This document shows, in pieces, positions 1-7,973 of a stretch of 64,000 bases of DNA. The stretch covers positions 62,001-126,000 of the forward strand of contig JBDHJR010000003.1 in the NCBI GenBank assembly GCA_039586815.1, read 5' to 3'. The notes under the pieces were generated by a model. It made no database searches. It was not told where the DNA came from and worked only from the letters and a program-made list of their open reading frames with translations. This DNA comes from WVYX01 sp039586815. GTDB lineage: Bacteria; Gemmatimonadota; Gemmatimonadetes; Gemmatimonadales; GWC2-71-9. The translations under genes were made by a program, and so were the position numbers. Every line of letters starts with the position of its first letter. Position 1 is the first letter of the stretch.

Positions 1-436
1 CACCTTCGTGTCGCTCATCGGCGCGCAACTCCCACTCGGAGTCGTCCAGGTGCGGGAAGAGTGTGTCGCCGGTCACCTCGGCGTGCACGATGGTGAGGTA
101 GATGCGGTCGGCTCGCGGTAGGGCAAGCCGGTAGACCTCGCCGCCGCCGGCGACGAACACCTCGTCGTCGTCGCCTGCGAGTCTCAGCGCGTCGTCCAGC
201 GTCGCCACCACATCGGCGCCCTCGTAGCGGCGCTCCGGATCGCGGCTGAGCACGACGTTGCGACGGCCGGGCAAAGGCCCCTCCAGAGTCTCGTACGTGG
301 TCCGACCCATCACGACGGTGTGGCCCATGGTGAGTTGCCTGAACCGCTTCATGTCTCGGGGCAGCCGCCAGGGAAGGGCATCCCCGCGGCCGATCACGCG
401 GTTCTCGGCCATGGCCGCAATGAGGGATACGATCAG
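1..436 (-). CDS. folA: Dihydrofolate reductase (partial, C-terminus beyond window edge)
   Basis: Reduces dihydrofolate to tetrahydrofolate with NADPH, regenerating the cofactor oxidised by the thymidylate synthase encoded just upstream. The visible 145 codons read IVSLIAAMAENRVIG, then ALPWRLPRDMKRF, VVMGRTTYE and VAGGGEVY, the standard DHFR order (substrate loop with W, NADPH-binding GR(T)T, GG motif). No ATG, GTG or TTG lies in frame before the first beta strand. The best start is CTG at 436-434, which overlaps the thyA stop as CTGA and has AGGTGG four bases upstream. The first in-frame ATG (412-410, codon 9) would delete the first strand and active-site residues. Product certain; start codon inferred. 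Confidence 0.92.
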   Translation of the reverse strand, partial: MIVSLIAAMAENRVIGRGDALPWRLPRDMKRFRQLTMGHTVVMGRTTYETLEGPLPGRRNVVLSRDPERRYEGADVVATLDDALRLAGDDDEVFVAGGGEVYRLALPRADRIYLTIVHAEVTGDTLFPHLDDSEWELRADERHEG

Positions 437-1227
437 ACCGCCACCTTCGCCTTGATGTGGGGGTGCGGGTCGTAGCCCTCGACCGTGAAGTCCTCGAAGG
501 CGAAGTCGAAGATGGAGCGGACGTCCGGGTTGAGCTTCAGCGTGGGCAGCGGCCGGGGTTCGCGCGACAGCTGGAGCCGCGCCTGCTCGAGGTGATTGGT
601 GTACAGGTGGGCGTCGCCGAAGGTGTGGATGAACTCGCCGGGCTCCAACTCGGTCGCCTGGGCGATCATCATCGTGAGCAGCGCGTAGGAGGCGATGTTG
701 AAGGGGACGCCCAGGAACGTGTCCGCGCTGCGCTGGTAGAGCTGGCACGACAGCCGGCCCTGGCTCACGTAGAACTGGAACAGCACGTGGCACGGCAGCA
801 GCGCCATTTGGGGAAGCTCCGCGACGTTCCACGCACTCACGATGATGCGGCGCGAGTCCGGGTCCTCCCGGACCTGTTGGACGGCACGAGAGATCTGGTC
901 GATCCGCTCGCCGCTCGGCGCCGGCCAGGAGCGCCACTGCGCTCCGTAGACGGGCCCCAGGTCACCCTGCTCGTCGGCCCACTCATCCCAGATGCGAACG
1001 CCGCGCTCCTTGAGGTACGCGACGTTGGTGTCTCCCTGCAGGAACCAGAGGAGCTCGTGGATGATCGACTTCAGGTGGAGCTTCTTCGTGGTGACCAGCG
1101 GGAAGCCGTCGCCCAGGTCGAACCGCATCTGGTAGCCGAACACGCTGAGCGTGCCGGTGCCGGTGCGGTCCCGCTTCGGCTCTCCATCGTCCAGGATGTG
1201 CTGCAGCAAGTCGAGATACTGTCTCAT
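433..1227 (-). CDS. thyA: Thymidylate synthase
   Basis: Converts dUMP to dTMP using methylene-tetrahydrofolate. At 264 residues it has the same length as the E. coli enzyme and the key residues fall at the same numbers: Arg21 in RDRTGTGTLSVFG and the nucleophile Cys146 in LPCHVLFQFYV. SADTFLGVPFNIASYALL and the C-terminal HPHIKAKVAV are also typical. It overlaps folA by the CTGA junction and follows the squalene synthase stop by 17 bases, so thyA and folA sit at the end of a long minus-strand operon. A dCMP deaminase at 7473-7973 could supply dUMP. Confidence 0.98.
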   Translation of the reverse strand: MRQYLDLLQHILDDGEPKRDRTGTGTLSVFGYQMRFDLGDGFPLVTTKKLHLKSIIHELLWFLQGDTNVAYLKERGVRIWDEWADEQGDLGPVYGAQWRSWPAPSGERIDQISRAVQQVREDPDSRRIIVSAWNVAELPQMALLPCHVLFQFYVSQGRLSCQLYQRSADTFLGVPFNIASYALLTMMIAQATELEPGEFIHTFGDAHLYTNHLEQARLQLSREPRPLPTLKLNPDVRSIFDFAFEDFTVEGYDPHPHIKAKVAV

Positions 1228-1244
1228 GGCGCCGTATCCACTAT

Positions 1245-2309
1245 TTACCGCCGATCGCTCCCGGCGGGCAACTGCGCCGCCGCACCGGCGAGGTGCCGGA
1301 AATAGGCGCGGACGAGCAGGTTGCTGGGGGCGATGAGCCGCGTGGTCGCGATCGTCCGGTACACCTCGCCTCTCGTGATCTTGACCTTGTGAGCGGGGTC
1401 GAGCAGGCGAGGGTCGCGCTCCGCGAGGTGCAGGGTGCGGACCGCGAAGAAGAGCGAGGTCAGGCAGAAGAGCCGGATGCCGTACTGGCGGCGCGGCAGT
1501 GTGGTCGAGTAGCGCAGCGCGTCGTCCAGGTGGCCCTTGGTCTTCTCGATCAGCAGCCGCATCACGCGGCGTCCCTCATCCCGGTGCTGCTCGTCCTGTA
1601 GCTCCTCCGGCTCGATGCCCACGGCGTCACACAGCTGTCGGGGAATGAAGCTCCACCCGCGGCGCCGATCATCGGCTACGTCCTTGATGATGTTCGTGAG
1701 CTGCAAGCCCAGGCCGAAGCTCGTGGCCAGCCCATCCAACCGGTCGTAGCGGTCGGGATCGTGCGGGGAATCGTGCAGGCGAAACAGCTGGGTCAGCAGG
1801 TGTCCCACCGTACCGGCCACGTAGTAGCAATACCGGTCCAGCTCCTCGATCGTCGCGAGGGTTGCCAGGTGCTTGCCGTCCGCGTCGCGGCGCACGAACT
1901 CAGCCATCCCGGAACTCATCTCCTGCACCCACGGCCGGATGGCGTCCTGCTGCTGCTGCGGCAGGCGGCGGAATTCCCGCAGCACCGAGTCGGCTTCGCG
2001 GGCGAGGACCTGCTCGTCATTTGCCGCATCGGTGAATCGGGAGCTCAGGGGCCCGGCGTCGGGCCCACCGGGCTCCAGGCATCGGCCGAAGTGCTCGAAC
2101 AGCCGGTCTTTCTCGGCCGGCGGGATGTCGGTCGTGTCCTCGATAGTGTCGGCGATGCGGCACAGCAGGTACGCCACGAGTACCGGGTGCTCGATGGGCG
2201 ACGGCAGTAGGCGAATGCAGATCGCGAAGGTGCGCGACACCTTGGGAAGCATCGCGTCGCAGAACGCACGGTCGGCCGTGTCTGCCGGTGGAGCGAGGGT
2301 GCCGGTCAT
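1245..2309 (-). CDS. Squalene/phytoene synthase family protein
   Basis: Head-to-head prenyl transferase of the isoprenoid synthase fold, 354 residues. The two Asp-rich Mg-diphosphate motifs are visible: CRIADTIEDTTDIP near residue 50 and NIIKDVADDRRRGWSFIPRQL near 205. VSRTFAICIRLLP at the N-terminus and YCYYVAGTVGHLLTQLF in the middle resemble squalene synthase (FPP to squalene) more than phytoene synthase, but the substrate cannot be settled by reading. The ATG at 2309 overlaps the stop of the upstream flavoprotein gene (ATGA), giving translational coupling; a longer open frame upstream of it was not accepted. The pair suggests squalene-derived lipid or isoprenoid modification. Confidence 0.88.
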   Translation of the reverse strand: MTGTLAPPADTADRAFCDAMLPKVSRTFAICIRLLPSPIEHPVLVAYLLCRIADTIEDTTDIPPAEKDRLFEHFGRCLEPGGPDAGPLSSRFTDAANDEQVLAREADSVLREFRRLPQQQQDAIRPWVQEMSSGMAEFVRRDADGKHLATLATIEELDRYCYYVAGTVGHLLTQLFRLHDSPHDPDRYDRLDGLATSFGLGLQLTNIIKDVADDRRRGWSFIPRQLCDAVGIEPEELQDEQHRDEGRRVMRLLIEKTKGHLDDALRYSTTLPRRQYGIRLFCLTSLFFAVRTLHLAERDPRLLDPAHKVKITRGEVYRTIATTRLIAPSNLLVRAYFRHLAGAAAQLPAGSDRR

Positions 2310-3508
2310 TGTACGGAGTCGGCGCGGCGCGGTTTCCAGGTAAGCCAGTCCGGCACGAGCAGCCGCCACGAGAAGATCGCGCGGGGGTCGATCGTCTCGT
2401 TGAGCACGCCCGCTATGGCACGCTGCAGACGGGGCGAGCGACGCACCCGGCTGGCGACAAGGTCGTTGAGCCACCGGTGCGAGAGCCACTGCTGGGCGAC
2501 CAGATACCCGGTGTACCGCGGAGCAAGCTCCTGCCGCAGCATGTGGCCGAACTCCGTCAGGTGTGCGAGGTCATCCTCGGCCAGGGCCCGGTCGATCTGG
2601 CGCGCCGCGATCTCCCCGGTCTCCATGGCCTTGCCGATTCCTTCCCCGGTGAAGGGGAAGGTGGCTCCGATGGTCTCCCCGATCGACAAGATGCGGTCGC
2701 CGTGGCACGCACGGGCCCCGTCCAGCCCGCAGCGCAGCCGCGCTCCGGTGAGTGGAGTGACGTGCTCCGCCTCGGCGATGAGCTGGCGTCCCAGCGGGAA
2801 CTCGCGACAGAAGGTCGCGAACGTATCCCGCAGGTTCACCTTGCCTCCGCGGCCGCCCCGGTAGAACACGCCGCAGCCCACGTTGTACTGCCGGTCTCCC
2901 AACGGGAAGATCCAAGCGTACCCGGGGAGTATGGAACGGTGGAACGAGATGACAAGCGCGTCGATCGTGACCGGCGAACGCACGTAGCATCGCAGCGCGA
3001 CCGCGCTAGCCGTGCTGCGGTGGGCGACGCCTGCCTGCCGCAGCAGTGATACATCCGCCCCCGTCGCCACCACCGCCACGCTGGCGCGGATGCCGTGGTC
3101 GTGGCCGGCCACACCGACGCTGACACCGTTATCGTCGGCACGTACCTCCGTGACCCGCGCCCGCTCGAATACTGCACCACGCTCCGTGGCGGCCTGCAGC
3201 AGAACATGGTCCAGCTGGTCGCGCCCCAGTGTCAGGAACTCACCGGGGACGTCCACGCGGATGTTGTGTGGGCTGAAGGCCGAAAGCACCGAGACCCGAT
3301 GTGATGCTTCCGAGATGCGCTGGTAGAGGCCGGCGCGGCGCAGCGCGTTCAATGCGTCGGGGATCAGGGCATCGCCGCAGACCTTCTCCCTGGGGAAGGG
3401 CTCCTTGTCGAGCAGCAGCACCGAGCGGCCCGCCTGGGCGAGCTCGCGGGCGACGGTCGAGCCCGCGGGGCCGGCGCCGACCACGACTGCGTCCCACGCC
3501 CGGGTCAC
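2306..3508 (-). CDS. Geranylgeranyl reductase family FAD-dependent oxidoreductase
   Basis: A 400-residue flavoprotein with an N-terminal Rossmann dinucleotide motif VVVGAGPAGSTVARELA, a second motif LLLDKEPFPREKVCGDALIP (the KxCGD signature of geranylgeranyl reductase-type enzymes), and a third FAD-contact motif ILSIGETIGATFPFTGEGIG around residue 275. The family reduces or oxidises isoprenoid double bonds on lipid tails, menaquinone or chlorophyll precursors. Start and stop are coupled by ATGA overlaps to the lipoprotein gene upstream and the squalene synthase gene downstream, so a role in tailoring a squalene or polyprenyl product is the natural inference. The exact substrate is not decided. 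Confidence 0.88.
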   Translation of the reverse strand: MTRAWDAVVVGAGPAGSTVARELAQAGRSVLLLDKEPFPREKVCGDALIPDALNALRRAGLYQRISEASHRVSVLSAFSPHNIRVDVPGEFLTLGRDQLDHVLLQAATERGAVFERARVTEVRADDNGVSVGVAGHDHGIRASVAVVATGADVSLLRQAGVAHRSTASAVALRCYVRSPVTIDALVISFHRSILPGYAWIFPLGDRQYNVGCGVFYRGGRGGKVNLRDTFATFCREFPLGRQLIAEAEHVTPLTGARLRCGLDGARACHGDRILSIGETIGATFPFTGEGIGKAMETGEIAARQIDRALAEDDLAHLTEFGHMLRQELAPRYTGYLVAQQWLSHRWLNDLVASRVRRSPRLQRAIAGVLNETIDPRAIFSWRLLVPDWLTWKPRRADSVQ

Positions 3509-4065
3509 GGACTCGGGCCTCCGTGCCGGTTGCGCAGCGCGTCGCGGATGCGGTTCAGCATCTGCTCTCCCTCATGATCCGGCGGAACGAGGGTCTCGGC
3601 CTCTCTTTCCGAAAGCGAGGGATCGAGGGTGCGGCGCATTACTGCCTCTGAGACGAGCAGCGTGAGCAGTGGATTCACCGGGTCCACGAAGAACCGCAGT
3701 CGGATGTACCGATCCACGTCCGGGCCAAAGCTGCCGGTGGGGCTGTGTGACTCGACGTCGTACCATCCGGTCTCCAGGTATCCCTCCTCGGCGCTCACCG
3801 CGCCGACCTGGAGGCCCTCCGCTGTTACCAGGCCCGAGAGCTCTATGATCACGTCGGCCGGATCCGCCTGCAGCGTGTCGCGCGGCGCATCCGGGAAGGG
3901 CGTGATGTACGGGCGAACTGCGGTAGCCTTGCACGCGCCGGCCAGCGGTAGCAGCGCGAGCATGAGCCACACCGGTATGCGCCGCCGCCCCGCGCCGCCG
4001 GAGCGCGGAGCGCTACTCGTGCTCCGGCTGTTCCGCGGCCGCGGAGTCGGGGGCCGGTTCGTCAT
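3505..4065 (-). CDS. Hypothetical lipoprotein or secreted protein
   Basis: Not recognised as a named family. After a Pro/Arg/Ser-rich N-terminus, RRRIPVWLMLALLPLAGAC looks like a signal peptide with a possible lipobox Cys, followed by about 140 mostly soluble residues rich in acidic and aromatic positions. The chosen ATG (4065) overlaps the preceding gene by 53 bases; a start nearer the hydrophobic stretch (GTG at 3972 or ATG at 3963) would remove the positively charged region, so the N-terminus is uncertain. The stop overlaps the flavoprotein start by four bases. The envelope location is inferred from the signal. Confidence 0.7.
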   Translation of the reverse strand: MTNRPPTPRPRNSRSTSSAPRSGGAGRRRIPVWLMLALLPLAGACKATAVRPYITPFPDAPRDTLQADPADVIIELSGLVTAEGLQVGAVSAEEGYLETGWYDVESHSPTGSFGPDVDRYIRLRFFVDPVNPLLTLLVSEAVMRRTLDPSLSEREAETLVPPDHEGEQMLNRIRDALRNRHGGPSP

Positions 4066-4564
4066 GCTCCTCCCCGGGTGCGTGGGTGTGGCCTGTGGTG
4101 CGCTCCTCCAGGGCGCCTTGCAGCACCGGGGTGGGCACACCGCCGCCGTACCCGTACACGATCGTGCCGCCGACGTGCGCCGTCCAGAGCACGAACAGCG
4201 CGCCCAACGCCGATATGGTCAGGAACGCGGGGCGCTCTCTCGGCCCGAGGGCCCCCCGCCGCCAGATGCGCCATGCGGCCAGCAGCACGAACAATACGGT
4301 GCCCCAGATCGCCATGGTCTCGTGCCGCTCCATCACCATGTGCACGCTGCCGCCGTGCTCGATCGACCCCGCAGCCATGAGGCCGGATATCAGCGCCAAT
4401 ACCGCGCCGAACGCTCCGGTGACGAGCATCCAGAAGCCTGTGGCACGCAGTGAGTCCCGCTTGGTCGCCTCACCGACGAGGTCGAACAGCACTGCGAGTA
4501 TGAAGAGCAGCGAAGGAAAGTCGTTGAGCGCGGCATGCCATTGGGCGGCCGTGTCGGGTAGCAT
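4013..4564 (-). CDS. DUF2231-like membrane protein with His-rich tail
   Basis: 183 residues with about four hydrophobic helices (LLFILAVLFDLVG, GFWMLVTGAFGAVLALISG, MAIWGTVLFVLLAAW, LTISALGALFVLWTAHVGG). Conserved-looking His residues occur at the membrane edge (WHAALNDFP, ERHETMAIWG, TAHVGG), a pattern of DUF2231 proteins that may bind haem or metal. The C-terminus is a soluble acidic/His stretch (TGHTHAPGEEHDEP). It is the first gene of the run leading to thyA and folA. Function unknown. Confidence 0.75.
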   Translation of the reverse strand: MLPDTAAQWHAALNDFPSLLFILAVLFDLVGEATKRDSLRATGFWMLVTGAFGAVLALISGLMAAGSIEHGGSVHMVMERHETMAIWGTVLFVLLAAWRIWRRGALGPRERPAFLTISALGALFVLWTAHVGGTIVYGYGGGVPTPVLQGALEERTTGHTHAPGEEHDEPAPDSAAAEQPEHE

Positions 4565-4601
4565 GGCAGAGCCTCGGGTGAAGGTCTCGGTGATGTGCCG
4601 G

Positions 4602-5432
4602 CTAGGCGCCGAAGGTCTTCTTTATCTCGTCCGCGATGCGCACGAAGGCGCTCTGTCGCGGTCCTTCCAATCTCGGTTTGGTCTCGATCTCCCCATGCTC
4701 CAGCCGGTCGAGCACCTGCTCCAGGCTGACCTGCACCCTCTCCATCGTCCCGCGCCTCCGCCGTGCCACGGCGAGTGCGGTCAGCAGCCCGAGCCCGAGC
4801 GGCACCAGCGCCACCGGAAGCATGACACCGAGGGTGACCCCGATGACCGAAGCGATGGCTCCCGCTCCGGCGACCGTAGCCGCGCTGCTCAGGTGCGCCC
4901 GCCGCGTGTTGGAGAGATCGGCGACGAGCCGTACGTGGGCGCGCCCCGACTCCAGAGGCACCACCTGCCCCACGATCTCCTTGGCCCGGGACAGCTGGTA
5001 CGACCGGCCACCCACCTTGAACTCCCGCTTTATGGACGAGAAGACGTCCTGCTTCGCCTCCCAGGAGGTCTGCTCCGGGAAGCGTCGCTTCACGGTGAGG
5101 AGCTCACTCTCGGTCATCCACTGACTCAAAGCGTCCCGCAGCCGTTGGGGCTCACCTGGAATCGTGCGCTGGGCGGCCAAGCGCGTCGGCCCGGCCAGCC
5201 ACCCAGTGAAGCCGGGCTCGACGGTGGCCACAGCCCGGGTGCGCTCCTCCAGCAACGCCCGCTTGAGATAGGACGCCGGGATCCCCACCTCATCCCCCAG
5301 GTGCAACAGCTCACTTTCCGTGAGCCCTTCTCCGATGTCCCGCTCTCCCGCTTGCAGCTCGGCCGCGCGCTGGATGATGCGCTCCAGCGCCCCCCGGTCG
5401 ATGCGCGATGTGCTGGGAACGAGGTCGTTCAT
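4602..5432 (-). CDS. Hypothetical protein with paired transmembrane segments
   Basis: 276 residues, no recognised family. The N-terminal part (IIQRAAELQAGERDIGEGLT, then ESELLHLGDEVGIP) resembles a helical domain seen before membrane segments in uncharacterised bacterial proteins. A polar region with GRSYQLSRAKEIVGQV follows. Two adjacent hydrophobic stretches near residues 185-235 (VAGAGAIASVIGVTLGVMLP and ALVPLGLGLLTALAVA) form a hairpin ending in RRRR, and the C-terminus is amphipathic (VSLEQVLDRLEHGE). The start at 5432 has a purine-rich GGGGGCGAG upstream; a longer open frame before it overlaps the thiolase remnant and was rejected. Confidence 0.72.
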   Translation of the reverse strand: MNDLVPSTSRIDRGALERIIQRAAELQAGERDIGEGLTESELLHLGDEVGIPASYLKRALLEERTRAVATVEPGFTGWLAGPTRLAAQRTIPGEPQRLRDALSQWMTESELLTVKRRFPEQTSWEAKQDVFSSIKREFKVGGRSYQLSRAKEIVGQVVPLESGRAHVRLVADLSNTRRAHLSSAATVAGAGAIASVIGVTLGVMLPVALVPLGLGLLTALAVARRRRGTMERVQVSLEQVLDRLEHGEIETKPRLEGPRQSAFVRIADEIKKTFGA

Positions 5433-5464
5433 GCTCGCCCCCCCGTATGGCCCCGGTATCGGGG

Positions 5465-5662
5465 CTAGAAGGCTTCCACGATCACCGCGGCTCCCCGGCC
5501 TCCACCGATGCAGGCGGAGCCCAGCCCGTAGCGACCTCCGGACCGCCGCAGCGCATGCAACAGATGGATGGTAATGCGTGTACCGCTCGCCGCCAGCGGG
5601 TGGCCGATGCCCGTGAGCCGCGGCTCGACGCCCGCTACCGCCCATGATACCAGGCGGCCCAT
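5465..5662 (-). pseudogene. Thiolase (acetyl-CoA acyltransferase) remnant with internal deletion
   Basis: The 65-residue frame joins two thiolase pieces that are normally about 60 residues apart. RLVSWAVAGVEPRLTGIG matches the middle of thiolases (usually followed by PVPA). It runs directly into GHPLAASGTRITIHLLHALR and SACIGGGRGAAVIVE, the C-terminal region with the catalytic His and Cys. Missing are the first 250 or so residues with the nucleophilic Cys and the NEAFA segment between the two pieces. The junction falls in similar GIG and LGH codons, consistent with an in-frame deletion by short homology. The remaining frame is intact to a TAG stop. It cannot be an active thiolase. Confidence 0.8.
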
Positions 5663-5722
5663 GCGGGCGGCAATGCATCCACAGAAACGTCGTGCTGGGT
5701 GGATTGGTGCCGGGGCGTGCGA

Positions 5723-6784
5723 TCAGGCGATGGCGTCGGCGATCCACCGTCCGAGTTCGGCCGTTGTCGCGCTGCCGCCGAGATCGGAGGTGGTGACTCC
5801 CTCATCGAGTGCGGCGCGCACCGCGCGCTGCAAAGCGGCGGCGCCTTCATCGAGCCCGAGCTGCTCGAGCATGAGACTGCCTGAGAGCAGAGTGGCCAGC
5901 GGATTGGCGACGCCCTTTCCCGCGAGGGGCGGTGCGGAGCCGTGCACCGGTTCGAACAGTCCCGTGCGCCCCGGGTGGAGGTTGGCGCTGGCAGCGAGCC
6001 CCAGCCCGCCCACCAGTTCCGCTCCCAGGTCGGAGAGGATGTCGCCGAACAGGTTGTTGGTCACGATCACCTGGAACCGCTCGGGAACCCGCACGAGCTC
6101 CATGGCCAGAGCGTCCACGTAGCGGTGCTCGCGCTGGATGCTGGGGTACTCCCCGCCGATCTCGTCGAACAGGCGCTGCCACAGGTGGTGTGCCGGCACG
6201 GCGTTGGACTTGTCGCTCATGGTGACGAGCGTGCGGCCGTGCGCCTCCGCCCACTTGAACGCCGCCCGTAGAATGCGGCCCACCCGCGGCGCAGTGTGGA
6301 CTTCCTCCGCGATGACCTCCTCTTGCGGAGTGTCCACGTGCCGAGCACTGCCCCGTCCCAGGTATATCCCCTCGGTGTTCTCGCGGAAGATCACGAAGTC
6401 GATGTCGCGCGGTCCCTCCGGTCCCGGCTTCAGCGGGCAGAGATCGGGGTGGAGCAGGGTGCAGGGTCGGAAGTTGACGTAGAGATCCAGCCGGAACCTC
6501 AGGCCCAGCAGGATGTCACGCGCATGCTCGTTCTTGGGGACGCGGGGATCGCCGAGCGCGCCCACCAGGGTGGCGTCGACATCGTCCCGCAGGTGGTGGA
6601 ACGCCTCGTCCGGCAGGGTTTCCCCGGTCTCCAAGTAGTGGTCGGCACCGTAGGGTAGCCGCTCCCACGTGAGCTCCGCGCCGCTCAGGGCTGCCGCGCG
6701 CTCGATGCCGGGCACGGCGGCCTCGACCACTTCCGGGCCGATGCCGTCGCCGGGGATCGTGGCGACGGTGAAGCGGTGTGCCAA
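5723..6784 (-). CDS. Isocitrate/isopropylmalate dehydrogenase family protein (LeuB or tartrate dehydrogenase-like)
   Basis: 353-residue beta-decarboxylating dehydrogenase. Visible: TIPGDGIGPEVVEAAVP at the N-terminus, YVNFRPCTLLHP (substrate Arg region), FRENTEGIYLGRG, MSDKSNAVPAHH (catalytic Lys), TNNLFGDILSDLGAELVGG (metal-binding Asp pair) and LFEPVHGSAPPLAGKGVANP (NAD-binding). GALGDPRVPKNEHARDILLG differs from the usual LeuB GAVGGPKW and is closer to tartrate dehydrogenase or related enzymes, so the substrate is uncertain. It starts four bases after the zinc-ribbon gene. No leuC or leuD is nearby, which weakens a leucine-pathway assignment. Confidence 0.88.
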   Translation of the reverse strand: MAHRFTVATIPGDGIGPEVVEAAVPGIERAAALSGAELTWERLPYGADHYLETGETLPDEAFHHLRDDVDATLVGALGDPRVPKNEHARDILLGLRFRLDLYVNFRPCTLLHPDLCPLKPGPEGPRDIDFVIFRENTEGIYLGRGSARHVDTPQEEVIAEEVHTAPRVGRILRAAFKWAEAHGRTLVTMSDKSNAVPAHHLWQRLFDEIGGEYPSIQREHRYVDALAMELVRVPERFQVIVTNNLFGDILSDLGAELVGGLGLAASANLHPGRTGLFEPVHGSAPPLAGKGVANPLATLLSGSLMLEQLGLDEGAAALQRAVRAALDEGVTTSDLGGSATTAELGRWIADAIA

Positions 6785-6788
6785 GCGA

Positions 6789-7460
6789 CTACCCGCCCAG
6801 GGTGTGCCCGCAGGTCACGCAGAACTTCCAGCCCCGTTCCAGCGGGTCGCCGCACCGCGGGCAGTTGGATTCCTGGACCTGCAAGCCACAGAAGGGGCAG
6901 TAGGCGACCGTACGACCGGCGGGAAGGTCGCTGTTGCAGTGGGGACAGGTAGCCTCGACCGTCTCGAAGACCAGCTGCGGCGGCGGACCATCTCTCACCT
7001 CGGGTGCCTCCGGCACGGTCGGCACCGGTGGAACCTCATCGGTAACCGGCTCGTACAGCTCGTCGCGCATCTCCTGCTCGGGGGTGGCTACTCCCGGCGG
7101 CGCATAGGCTGCCTGCTGGTCCAGCACCTGGGCCACGGCGCCCTTCTTCAACGACACCGACGCGGCTGCGAACTGACGGAAGGCCCCGGGATCCGGATTG
7201 ACCGACTCCGCCTCGGCTGCGAGGGCCTCCTGGGCGTCCACGGGGTCCACGGTGGCATAGCCCCGCTCGCCGGCCAGCAAGCGCAGCAGCCCCATCTCGT
7301 AATCTTCGATCGCCTCGAACTTCAGCTCGTTCCGGTGGCGGCGGTACGGGATCAGGGTCTGGTACAGCTCCGATACCTGGAAGGGTGACTTGAGCTTGTC
7401 CGGCGCGCTCACCGCCAGGTGGTTCACCAGGTAGCGGAACAGGCGGTCGAGGTCATCCAT
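6789..7460 (-). CDS. Double zinc-ribbon protein
   Basis: 223 residues. The N-terminal 110 are helical and charged (MDDLDRLFRYLVNHLAVSAP) with no recognised family. A Pro/Glu-rich linker follows, and the last 55 residues hold three CxxC or CxxCG knuckles: CPHCNSDLP, CPFCGLQVQ and CPRCGDPL...CVTCG. These make a double zinc ribbon like those of many bacterial regulatory or membrane-associated proteins. It lies 12 bases after the dCMP deaminase gene and four bases before the LeuB-like gene. Role unknown; nucleic acid or protein contact is inferred only from the fold. Confidence 0.8.
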   Translation of the reverse strand: MDDLDRLFRYLVNHLAVSAPDKLKSPFQVSELYQTLIPYRRHRNELKFEAIEDYEMGLLRLLAGERGYATVDPVDAQEALAAEAESVNPDPGAFRQFAAASVSLKKGAVAQVLDQQAAYAPPGVATPEQEMRDELYEPVTDEVPPVPTVPEAPEVRDGPPPQLVFETVEATCPHCNSDLPAGRTVAYCPFCGLQVQESNCPRCGDPLERGWKFCVTCGHTLGG

Positions 7461-7472
7461 GGTCAGCGTTCC

Positions 7473-7973
7473 TCAGCGCCACTCGTTCGCCCATCGGTCG
7501 TAGTGCACCGGCGTGACTCCAGCCCCGCCGAGGAGCTCGACTCCGCTGGGGTCGCGGTACGGCCGCCGGTAGAACACGTGCGATACACCAGAGTTGATCA
7601 TGAGCTTCGCGCAGGCAACGCAGGGGCTGTCGGTCACGAACACGACTTTGTCCCTGATGCCGCCCGGGGCCTTCACCAGGGCGTTCACCTCGGAGTGGAT
7701 GCACCCGCAGTTGCCGGGGACGGTAGAGTCGCAGCGATTGGGCAGCCCCTTCGCGTTCCCGTTGTAGCCGATGGCAACCACGTTCTCCAGCCTGGAGTCG
7801 GTCACCACCGTTCCAACCTGGAGTCGCGTGCAGGTCGAGCGCTTGGCCAGCTCCTCGGCCATCCGCATGTAGACCTCGTACAGCGGGATGCGCTCCAGCT
7901 GTGGCTCGGAGCCGTCAGGTACGACGTTCAGGGGATGCGTGTTGGCGCTGACGCCGTCCTTGTAGACCGTCAT
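7473..7973 (-). CDS. Deoxycytidylate (dCMP) deaminase family protein
   Basis: 166-residue zinc deaminase. VGTVVTDSRLENVVAIGYNG, then CGCIHSEVNAL (the zinc His and catalytic Glu) and SPCVACAKLMINSGVSHVFY (two zinc Cys) are the family signature; extra Cys/His residues (NRCDSTVPGNCGC) resemble the second structural zinc site of dCMP deaminases such as ComEB. The reaction, dCMP to dUMP, would feed the thymidylate synthase at 433-1227. The start overlaps the RNase H stop by four bases. Confidence 0.9.
   Translation of the reverse strand: MTVYKDGVSANTHPLNVVPDGSEPQLERIPLYEVYMRMAEELAKRSTCTRLQVGTVVTDSRLENVVAIGYNGNAKGLPNRCDSTVPGNCGCIHSEVNALVKAPGGIRDKVVFVTDSPCVACAKLMINSGVSHVFYRRPYRDPSGVELLGGAGVTPVHYDRWANEWR

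Noticed and set aside
1245..2489. Longer 414-residue start for the squalene synthase
   Set aside because: The extension overlaps the upstream flavoprotein gene by 180 bases and is composition noise; ATG at 2309 gives an ATGA junction.
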